A stretch of 64,000 nt of DNA from Channallabes apus. Its lineage: Eukaryota > Chordata > Actinopteri > Siluriformes > Clariidae. Where the stretch lies: the NCBI GenBank assembly GCA_030522415.1, contig CM060107.1, positions 48,948,307-49,012,306 of the forward strand, read 5' to 3'. This document shows positions 29,858-38,904 of this stretch, piece after piece (position 1 is the first letter of the stretch; the number at the start of each line of letters is the position of its first letter). The position numbers and the translations under genes are program-made. The notes below the pieces were generated by a model, which searched no databases, had not been told where the DNA came from, and saw only the letters and a program-made list of their open reading frames with translations.

Positions 29858-30599
29858 TGGTACCTGTTTGCTCACGTCGTGTATGTCATTGGTGATGTCA
29901 CACTCAGGGGAAACGACACAGGAGGGGATTTATTTGGAACCGCCCAGAGCTTTGAAATCAGTCGTAACAGCAGAGTGGAACTCAGAGTGGACTTTAAAGT
30001 ACACGCAGAACGCAGCAGCTCATGCAAGAAAATGGCCCAGTCCAGGATTTCTGTAAATCACGACCTGTTCATCTGTCCAATTTGTCTTAATCTCCTGAAG
30101 GATCCAGTGACTGTCCCCTGTGGACACTGTTTCTGTAAGGGGTGTATTAATCGATACTGGGATCTGAAGGGTAATAATAGAGTGTACTGCTGTCCTCAGT
30201 GCAGAGACACTTTCACTCCAAGGCCTGTTCTACGCAGAAACAACATACTGGCTGAAGTGGTGGAGAAACTCAAGAACAAGATGGAAGTCCAAGCTGCTTC
30301 TCCTGCTCACCGTTACGCTGGACCTGGAGATGTGGAGTGTGATTTCTGCACCGAGAGAAAACTCATAGCCGTCAAGTTCTGTCTGACGTGTCTATCTGAC
30401 CTCCTTTTGTCAAACTCATCTGAAACCTCACTATGAAGTTCCTGGAGATCTACCGTCGTTCTGACCAAAGCTTCATCTGTTAACTCTGTTTACTAATGTT
30501 AATCGTCTAATGTTAGTTTAGCCCCTAAATATTTGTTGAGTGCGTTAGTGTGTGTGTTGACATGCATTTGTAATGTTTGTGTTTGTATGTGTGTATTCT

Positions 30600-30603
30600 T
30601 GTG

Positions 30604-30637
<34 letters not shown>

Positions 30638-30644
30638 TGTGTGT
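30600..30644. repeat. (GT)n microsatellite in unit E
   Basis: Dinucleotide run, interrupted, between the exon 1 and exon 4 relics. Confidence 0.85.
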
Positions 30645-30694
30645 TAACATTTGTGATGTGTTCTGTGCGTATGTAGAATAGGCCGCAGATGCTC

Positions 30695-30752
30695 AACGTG
30701 ATGTCACTGAACGTGATGTCACTGAACGTGATGTCACTCAATATAATGTCAC
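30695..30752. repeat. Three to four 15-bp tandem copies containing TGATGTCA
   Basis: aacgtgatgtcactg is repeated exactly at 30695 and 30710, once with a last-base change at 30725, and in a degenerate copy at 30740. Each good copy carries a CRE-like TGATGTCA core. Confidence 0.9.
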
Positions 30753-31439
30753 ACAGAAAAAAATTTTCAGCGCAAGTTTAAAGCATTATTATGGCTGACC
30801 CCATTTGAGATATCAAAAATCACAATGTATTTAGATCACATCGGCCCGGTTTGGTGGCGATCGTTTAAATTCCCTAGGAGGAGTATATCAAAATCTATTG
30901 GGTGCGTTTTTCGGAACAACCCAAAATAACCGTCCCCTGTTAAGTTGAGCCCAGGACATGCAGTGCGAAAGCTGATCGGCGATCAGATTGTGTACCGAGA
31001 TTGGTGCCTACATGAAAGTGTGAATGAGCTATGCAGAAAAATCTCCTGAGGGCCCCGGGCCAGACCACTCGCTCTCTGTCTATCACTAATATATTTCTCT
31101 TCCTTTCTCCTTTTCCATGATGTTGTTCTTTCTCTCTGTGGAGTCTCCAGTCTCTCTCTGTCTTTTCTGGACATGAGGACTCACCCAGCATCACTGTCAA
31201 TCAACATCTCTCCTTTGATAGAGTGAGGAAATCTCTCTCTGAACTGAAAAAGAGACTCGAGGAATTCTGCCAGTAGGAAATAATCAATACTTCAACATGA
31301 TCAGAGACATTTTCTGCTCTATAATCTTTCTATGACTATAAACTGTTGTTTCTGTTTCTCGACAGCTGCAGCAGTTCAGATGTTTTTATCTTCAGAACCA
31401 AAGAGCAGAGACGATTTTTTTTTACACTTTACTGTACGT

Positions 31440-31443
<4 letters not shown>

Positions 31444-31504
<61 letters not shown>
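31444..31504. repeat. (CA)n microsatellite, intron 5 position of unit E
   Basis: Perfect run just after the exon 5 relic. Confidence 0.95.
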
Positions 31505-31506
<2 letters not shown>

Positions 31507-32263
31507 TTAATAAATGGTATGTGAATGAAAGAATGATGAGTGTGTATTGTGCTCTTTGCTAATTACCACAATGCACACAACAGAGTTTAGTTACATTTAA
31601 GTAAAATGTCTTAAATTCTCATAACTGGATAAAAGTTACAGAATGGCACTTCATCCAGCACTATACAGTACTGTATATACTATATACACTATAAAATTTC
31701 TATACAGTATAATTATACTCTTAACAATGCCATTTATACTAAATGAATGTCATAAGTTGTTTAATAACACACCACTTTAATAAAAAAAAAATTTATCAAT
31801 CGTTTTTGTTAAATCAATATGTCTCTTTTTAATAAAAAAAAAAAACAATCTATGAGATCACTGATCTGCTATACTTACAGCTCAATTTTAGGTAATTATT
31901 GTCTTTATCCATTTACTCTTTAACATTAGGATTAAATGCTATGGTGTATGGTTATTTCTGCATAAATGACTGTGATTATACACAATGGTATCACACAAAG
32001 AGACTAGTTCAAGATCACAATCACATGTAACTGAGACACGGCTCTGGATTTGACCCAGAAGGCTTCTACAGTAAAATGTGTTTTTTCACTGATGACCTGA
32101 AAGTTCTAAATGATCTGGAGGAGTTTCACAAAAACATTGCAGCACAAAGATTATTGTTAGATGGTAGAGCGAGCATTACAATGTTCTTTCTGCTAGTTTT
32201 TAGGAAACAACAGAGCACTCAATGGATACATTTTAGGAGTCTAGTAATTGTGTCTTAATTCTA
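31505..32263. other. Intergenic, nothing recognised
   Basis: AT-rich. No B30.2 exon is found where one would be expected after unit E exon 5. Confidence 0.5.
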
Positions 32264-32511
32264 CAGTGTCTCAAAAAAGTAGAATATCATCGAAAAAGGT
32301 TTTTTCCTGTATTTTAATTGAAAATTTTAACTCATATATTATGAATTCATGTAAAGTGATATTTGACGTTGTATTTTTGTTTGATGATTACAGCCTGCAG
32401 ATATTTCACTTTATGTGTAATGAGAGTATGAATGCATGAGAGTTTCGCATATTGAATTAAATTATTGTTAAAAATCTTTTCCATGATATAAAATTTTTTT
32501 GAGATGCACTG
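32264..32511. mobile_element. Mariner-type MITE, 248 bp
   Basis: Left end CAGTGTCTCAAAAAAGTAGA and right end, inverse CAGTGCATCTCAAAAAAATT, flanked by TA on both sides (32262-32263 and 32512-32513). The termini match a widespread fish mariner family. The right tip alone recurs at 46005-46019. Confidence 0.85.
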
Positions 32512-32762
32512 TAAGTGTTAACAGGTGTAGTTCTCCGAGGCTCTCAGACTCTGAGTTTTGTGCATTTTATACTGGGTGCTCATCATGTAGTGTTTGTGAC
32601 AATTACGAGAATAAACAATAAATAAAATTATTTTAAAAGTTAAAAATATATATATACAATGAGTCACGACTGAGAAAAACACAGCAATTGGAAATTACCA
32701 TTCTTCAAAATGAGCTTGAGGAAATAAGAATATCCGTTGTCTACACTGGCACACGTTATTTT
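32512..32762. repeat. Segment shared with 46020-46278
   Basis: gtaagtgttaacaggtgtag through tacactggcacacgttattt is nearly identical in both places. The end part also resembles 27050-27110 behind unit D. Here the match stops exactly where Gypsy-1 begins. Confidence 0.85.
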
Positions 32763-32800
32763 GCTAAGTCTTCTGTTTCACCTCGGTTAATCCATGACAG

Positions 32801-32811
32801 AATGACTGAGC
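32801..32811 (+). promoter_or_regulatory. Candidate self-priming site of Gypsy-1
   Basis: AATGACTGAGC lies one base after the 5' LTR end and is the exact complement of GCTCAGTCATT at 36254-36264 in the LTR, 30 bases after a TATA-like ATAAAA. No tRNA 3' end complement is seen at this place. The site overlaps the gag ATG (32802). Confidence 0.75.
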
Positions 32812-33340
32812 CATCATCTGCAGTGAACCCAGCGGATTACACTCACCCCTGTGATGTGGTAAACAGGCATGCCGAGTTGATCGAGCAGCTGAATGGTGAG
32901 ATCGCGGCTTTTCGTAGCAGCGCCCAAGACGTCGCGGCCTCGTGCCGCGAGGTGGCGGAGCTGCGGCGGGAGAACGCGGCAATCCGTGAGGCTGTCACTC
33001 TTCCGGCTAGACTGCCACTCGTTGTAGCGGCTGCTCTGCCGCAAACCTCATCACCTCCTGATGTTTACCTCGCACTACCGGATAAATGGGATGGCACGGA
33101 TGGGAAGTGTAGTGTCTTTCTAACAGCACTGGATCTCAGATTTTGACACCGGGGATACTTACAATGAATTTACCCGCCAACTGAATTTCACTTTTGAACA
33201 CTTTTGAACAGGAGCGATAGTTCAGAGAGGGGCTCTGTGCATACTGTGGGTCTGCGGCACATCACCTAGCCACCTGCCCTCTCCGGCCGGGAAACGCCCA
33301 GACCCGGTGAGAAACGAGAGCAGCTAACCGGGTTCTCTAC
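32802..33340 (+). pseudogene. Gypsy-1 gag remnant
   Basis: Starts MTEPSSAVNPADY with a coiled stretch (REVAELRRENAAIREAV), like the gag start of Gypsy-2 (MTEPRAVNPADHA). The capsid core is deleted between FLTALDLRF (33146) and the YNEFTRQLNF block. A zinc knuckle [19 protein letters not shown] (C-x2-C-x4-H-x4-C) follows near 33235-33290. Confidence 0.82.
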
Positions 33341-33394
33341 AACTCTCCTCCCCCACGACCAACATCTCCCATCTCATGGTACAAGTGCATCTCC

Positions 33395-36135
33395 AATTTG
33401 GCCACGAACGGGTTCAGAAGTATTGCGTTAATCGACTCCGGTGCCGCAGATAACTTCATTGACTCTTTTCATGCCAAAAGATTGGGGATAAAAGTTGAGG
33501 CGATATCCCAGCCCATTCGGATCACATCCGTCGATGGTCGGCCCCTTTCATCCAGCCCCATCACCGCTCAGACCCAACCCATCACCCTCTCTATCAATCA
33601 ACATCAAGAACGGATCCGGTTCCATCTCACCACCATCTCATCACCGCCTATCATCCTTGGATATCCCTGACTGATTCAACTTGACCCCCTCATCTCCTGG
33701 ACACAAAACTGGATTCTGCAGTGGGGACCGACCTGCACTGAACTCTGCCTGCGGGCTTCAGGTTGGGACGTGCTCCAGGGAGTCCGAGGCCCCCGATGTC
33801 GACACCAACGCCATCCCTGCCACCTATCGGGACCTGGCTGAGGTCTTTTGCAAACGATGCGCCACAGATCTCCCTCCTCATCGCCCTTACGATCTGGCGA
33901 TAGACCTTTAGCCCGGCTCGTTTCCACCCATCTCTACTCACTGTCATCCACGGAGACGCAGCCAATGGAGGAGTACGTATCCAACGCTCTCTGCCAAGGC
34001 ACCATCAGGCCCTCCTCGTCACCTGCCACCGCGGGGTTCTTCTTCATGAAGAAAAAAGTCGGTGAACTTCGTGTTGACTATCGAAGGCTCAATAACATCA
34101 CCATCAAAAAAACAGACATCCACTGCCTCTTACCAACTCAGGCCTGGACGCTCTCTGGTGCCACCATTTTCACAAAGTTGGACCTCCGGAGCGCCTACAA
34201 CTTGGTGCGCATCAGAGAAGGCGATGAGTGGAAGACAGCCTTCATCACCCCCACAGGAGACTACAAGAGCCTCATCATCCCATTTGGACTTTGCAACGAC
34301 CCCGTCGCATTTCAACAATTCATAAACGATGTCCTCAGGGACATGCTAGGCCGGTGGGTGTTTGTTTACTTAGATGACATTCTCATTTACTCCTGCAAAG
34401 TTGATGAACACGTTCAACATGTCAGGGCGGTCCTAAAGAGATTGCTCGCCCATCAGCTGTACTGCAAGTTGGAGAAATGCGCTTTCCACAAGCACTCCAC
34501 CACGTTCCTGGGCTTTGTCATCTCGCCCCAGGGTGTGGCCATGGACCCGCAGAAGCTGGAAGTTGTGCGTCATTGGCCCCTACCTAAGACCCTTAAGCAG
34601 CTTGAATGGTTTCTCGGGTTTGCGAATTTCTACCATTGCTTTATCCGGGACTACAATATGGTTGAAGCACCCTTAACCGCCCTGACCCGCCCATCATCTA
34701 TCTCATCGCTTCACCCTCAGTCCTGCTGCCATCTCCGTCTTCAACGAACTTTGTCGCCGCTTCACCAACGCCCCAATCCTTTTCATCCAGATGCCAACAA
34801 GCCTTTCGTTGATATGGCCACTGAGGCTGTTCTCTCCCAGCGAGATCCAGACCATAAACTACACCCATGTAATTTCTTCTCCAAAAAGTTTGACCTCACT
34901 CAGCAGCGATATGGGGTGGGGGACCGCGAGCTGCTGGCCATAAAGTGGGCTTTTGAGGAATGGTGTCACTGGCTCCAGGGCGCCAGTGAGCCGTTCATCA
35001 TCTGGACTGATCACCAAAACCTGATCACCATCAAAAACCTAAAACAGCTCAACCCAAGACAGGCGCGGTGGGCTTTGTTCTTTGAACATTACAACTTCCA
35101 CCTCTCATACCCTGCGTCTGTCCTCCCCCATCATGGATCATCGCACCAATCCGCTGGGATTTGGAGACTAGGGTTCACCAGACGCAGGCCGCGGAGACCG
35201 AACCGGCAGGTGTGCCACCTGAACTACTGTACATGCCCAGCTCCATGAGAGCGGAGGTCCTTCAGTGGGGTCACTTGTCTCTTCTCTCGGGATATCCAGG
35301 CACGCGCCGTACTCTTCAGTTCATCCAGCGCGGATTCTGGTGGCCTTCCATCATGAAGGACGTCAACGAGTTCATCCAGGTGTGCCCAGTGTGCGCCAGG
35401 GCTAAAGATACCAATCAACCGACGCCAGGGGAGCTCCAGCCACTCCCGGTTCCTCATCGACCCTGGACGCACATTGCCGTAGACTTCATCATGGGCCTGC
35501 TGGTCTCCAAGGAAAAAAACACCATTCCTCTTAAACATCGGCGATCAGTTCTCCAAGGCTGTGCACCTGGTGGCCCTCGCCGGACTCCCATCAGCCAAAA
35601 ATATAGCCAAGCTGATATTAGAGCACATAGTCCATCTGCATGGGTTCCCAAAAAACATCATCTCGGACAGGGGGCCCCAGTTCACAGCTCGGTTCTGGAA
35701 GGCCTTCTGCCGTCTGATCAATTCCACCTGCAGTCTGTCATTAGGATACCACCCTAATGAGCGGACCAACCAACAACTGAGTGCTACTGGAGGTGCTACA
35801 TGCTACTGAGTACATGCTACGTGCTACATCTCGTCTGCTACGAATCTAAGCCCATTTGAGGTATGCCACTGTTTCCAACCTTCAATGTTCGATCACCAAG
35901 AACCGGAGGTTGATGTACCATCAGCCCAACAGTTGGTCCGCAGGTGTCGGCGGCTGTGGAATCGAGCAAATCGGGCTATCCAGCAAAATCAGGGCAGAGG
36001 CGTCCAGTACTTGATCGACTGGGAAGGTTACGGCTCCTAGGAACGGTCTTGGATTCCGGCCCCGTTCATTCTCGACCTCGAGCTCATCCGAGACTACCGT
36101 CGTCGGGTATCCTCCACCCCAGGACCGTCTGGAGC
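33395..36135 (+). pseudogene. Gypsy-1 pol: protease, RT, RNase H, integrase, chromodomain
   Basis: Protease ALIDSGAADNFID near 33430-33470 (retroelement Asp protease). RT in one open stretch about 33900-34700 with [31 protein letters not shown] and [10 protein letters not shown]. RNase H with a frame repair needed near 34690-34810 ([28 protein letters not shown]). Integrase zinc finger with GFWWPSIMKDV and CPVCARAK near 35330-35410, and IAVDFIMGL; frame break near 35530. The chromodomain at 36008-36110 holds an in-frame TAG in YGS*ERSW. Inactive. Confidence 0.88.
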
Positions 36136-36156
36136 CGGTCCTGGACAGAGGGGTAC

Positions 36157-36513
36157 TGTGATGCGCACTCATGACGTGACCGGCACTAGGACCCGGAAGT
36201 AGTACGGTCGCGATTCAGGAAGCATAAAAGGAGACAAAATGGCGCATCACATCGCTCAGTCATTTAGTTGCCCATGCTGGTTCCGACGCTCCGCATCATA
36301 TTTCTGAGTAGTCACCTATTTTGGGTCTATCTTCCTGACGAGTGTGTGTTTAGAAGGCGGGTTTATTTGTGTAAACTCTCGCGCCGAGAGAGTTCTAATA
36401 ACAATTCGCGTGGTTATCCTGCCGATTCACGCTACTTCCGCGGTTGGGTTTACCGTCCACGCTACACGGGCTAACTGCTAAGTCTTCTGTTTCACCTCAG
36501 TTAGTTTGTGTCG
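36157..36513 (+). repeat. Gypsy-1 3' LTR
   Basis: Starts TGTGATGCGCACTC after a purine tract (cagaggggtac). Contains cataaaagg as TATA box (36223-36231) and GCTCAGTCATT at the predicted RNA start (36254-36264). Ends near ttagtttgtgtcg, a mutated form of the family end TTAGTTCATGACA. About 357 bp. Homologous to 54857-55225 and 57357-57628. Confidence 0.85.
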
Positions 36514-36545
36514 AAAAATCCCTAACTAGTGCACTACATGCTGCT

Positions 36546-36597
<52 letters not shown>

Positions 36598-38368
36598 CAC
36601 CAGAGTTGGTTGTAAAAGGAGTGTAAAATGTGACTGCTGAGGGAGATACACTGTGAGTTTACGCAGGGTCTTTACTCTGATCTTCACAAAAAAATGTTTC
36701 ATTATTTTTACACAATGCTCGGTTACAAAAAACGTATTGTATTGTCAAGAAGGGCATTACAGTGGAACCTCGGATTACGAGCATAATTCGTTCCAGAAGT
36801 GGGCTCGTGTTCCAAAACACTCTTAAACCAAATTAAATTTTCCCATAGGAAATAATGGAAAATCTAATTATTCATTCTACAGCCCAAAAAAATAAATACA
36901 TAAAAATAACACAAAATATAAAGTGAAAATAAAACAAATTAACCTGCACTTTACCTTTAAAAAAACGTAAAAATAAATCCCGACAGATAAGTGTTTCCGT
37001 TTGTGCACGCAGGCGCGGTGTGTGTGTGTGTGTGTTGGTGTAAGTGAATGAGCGTGCGCGCACTCACACACATACACACACACACACACACACTGGCCTC
37101 CCTCCTCTCAGGTTCCCAAACAAACACACACTCTCTGCCTCACACAGACACACACGCACAAACACACACGCACACTCAAAAACTCTGCAAGCACTAAGAC
37201 CCAGCAGGGGAGACGATAGGTCTCAGCTTTACAGTCCCCTGTCTCTCAGGTTCCCTCTGTTCTGTCGCGACTGTTTTCAAAGGTGACGAGCTGGTTTATT
37301 TGTTTTACTTTACAGTAGTGATTCTTTTAGTATGCGCTCAAGCGAGTGTGACTAGCTATGTCCTTGCTAATTTTTAAACGGTTTTAAAAACGGTCTCTCC
37401 GTTAATGTGTGTGTGTATTCACCCAGCAGGGAAGATGATTACCTACAATTCCGCTGCGCAAGACAGAGAAAAACCGTTGGCTCAGTTGTGATGACGTGAC
37501 GCTCGGCGTCAAAACAAGAAGCGCATGCGTGATACATGATACTCGGTGGTCGTAAACTAAGACAATGCTCGTTTTTCAAGTCAAAAAATCTTTGCTCGTC
37601 TTGCGGAACACTCGTAAACCGCGTTACTCGTAATCCGAGGTTCTACTGTAGTTAAATTTTGAACGCCAAATCTGTTTTGCATGAATAAACAACATTTTTC
37701 ACCATCTGTCTGAATGTCTGTTCCCTCTTCACAGTGCTGAAAGGCTGCATTTAATCAGTGACCACCACTTTTCACTGTTTTTCAATAAACATCTCATCAT
37801 TGTTTTCTTTATTAATTAGAAATTTATTATTATTATTATTATTGCATACAGTATGTATAAACATTTATTTATTCATTATTTATATAATTTATTTATATTA
37901 TTAATCATTTATTGATATATTTATCAAGAAAGTGTATACTCATATTCATACATACTATACAATGAGGAATTCAACTACTGGGCGTCAAAATAAAGTAAAA
38001 GTATTATAAAAATTAAAGAATTAAAAAAATTTATTTACCACTTGTGCAAGAGTGATACAAAAACATGGACGTAGAAAAGATTTAAACATATTCCAGTCAT
38101 ACAAAAAAAAAGATGTTAACAATAAACTAGTAATACATATACAGTATAAATACAGATACATGTTTATGTTTAACATTTAATACAAGACTGAAGCAGAAAA
38201 GCTCTCTCACAGGGGAGGTACTGTAATAGTGCCATTAACAACAGGATTTGTTTTTCTAAAGTCAGAAAAGAAAACTAATATTATAAGCTTGTCATATTCA
38301 GTAATCTTTACAGAACATGTTAGGTTGTTAACCTTAACAAAAATCATTATTACATTATTATTTTTTTT
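36514..38368. other. 3' flank of finTRIM A, homologous to 57675-58471
   Basis: gcactacatgctgc, agtcaccagag and aatgtctgttccctcttc align along the flank with the sequence behind gene B. The A copy has gained a CA microsatellite (36549-36594) and an 889-bp TIR element. After 37651 the alignment resumes. It is probably 3' UTR and spacer. Confidence 0.75.
36760..37648. mobile_element. 889-bp nonautonomous mariner-type element
   Basis: Ends CAGTGGAACCTCGGATTACG and inverse CAGTAGAACCTCGGATTACG, flanked by TA (36758-36759 and 37649-37650). At the aligned place near gene B (about 57889) the sequence reads gggcattagttaaatttt, the exact empty site with one TA. It has no transposase and contains CA/GT repeats. 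Confidence 0.93.
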
Positions 38369-38904
38369 TTATTTTGGACCACATAATCTAACATTTGATC
38401 CAAGAGAAGTAGACCAGAACCCAGCGTACAGAGGCTGAGTGAATGTGGTGTGGACTCTGTGGAGGAGCTTCATGGTGTCAGAGACGCTGTAGAAGGACAG
38501 AGTTCCTGCACTGTGATCCACATACACTCCTATTCTGGAGGATGATGGAGCTCTGAGATCAGTCATAACGCTATTGTGATAGAAATATAATGGAGAAGAA
38601 GTAGAGCATTGCAGACTCCAGGACTGATTGTTGCCTCCAAACCAACGTTCAGGACCACATCCTTTCCTGCTGATGTTTTTATATGAAACTGATATGTATA
38701 CCAATCCCTTACTGCTCCACTCCACCTCCCAGTAACATCGTCCACACACTCTCTCCTTACTCAACACCTGGTAGTAGTAGTCAAATCTCTCTGGATGATC
38801 AGGGTACGGCTGCTTTCTCTCATTGTATGTCACAGCTCTGTTCTCCTCCGACAGGATGAGGTTATAATTTACTGTGTTGGGATCCAGAGTCAGATCACAG
38901 AAAT
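38369..38904 (-). CDS. finTRIM A exon 6: B30.2 (PRY/SPRY)
   Basis: Acceptor TCTTTAG|ATTTCTG; stop TAA at 38369-38371. PRY start FCDLTLDPNTVNYNL, WEVE in RCYWEVEWSS, SPRY core GVYVDHSAGTLSFYS, end VRLCGPK. The 46-residue core from LRAPSSS to QPLYAGF is identical to B, while the variable loops (SSKGLVYISV, CSTSSPLYFYHNSVM) and the C-terminal strand differ strongly. Confidence 0.9.

Larger units (their letters stand above)
30032..31431 (+). pseudogene. finTRIM unit E: decayed 5' half
   Basis: Exon 1 from ATG 30032 encodes MAQSRISVNHDLFICPICLN, an intact RING (CPIC, CGHCFC, CINRYW, CPQC) and the first part of B-box 1 (CDFCTERK). A frameshift near 30390 and a deletion of about 150 bp joining EVPG to EIYRRSDQSF follow. 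Exons 2 and 3 are absent. An exon 4 relic starts at 31142, but its acceptor AG is changed to GG, it contains a TAG (CCAGTAGG near 31274), and its donor GT is changed to AT. An exon 5 relic (31366-31431) has small insertions in a T run. No B30.2 exon follows. It is not functional as a TRIM gene, though a short RING-only protein of about 130 residues could still be translated. Confidence 0.86.
32763..36513 (+). mobile_element. Gypsy-1: Ty3/gypsy chromodomain retrotransposon, degenerate
   Basis: Order on the + strand: last 37 bp of a 5' LTR (ending catgaca at 32799), gag remnant with CCHC zinc knuckle, protease (IDSGAADNFID), reverse transcriptase ([10 protein letters not shown]), RNase H, integrase with HHCC (CPVCARAK), a chromodomain (YLIDWEGYG) and a 3' LTR at 36157-36513. 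The layout and chromodomain place it with the fish sushi-like chromoviruses. It lacks most of the 5' LTR and most of the capsid, and has several stops and frame changes, so it cannot move by itself. Confidence 0.9.

Noticed and set aside
30695..30752. CRISPR-like array
   Set aside because: Direct tandem units without spacers in a vertebrate genome. It is a minisatellite-like repeat.
31444..31504. Threonine-histidine repeat proteins from CA-rich frames (also near 26453, 36549, 42100 and 59940)
   Set aside because: They are translations of CA microsatellites, not genes.
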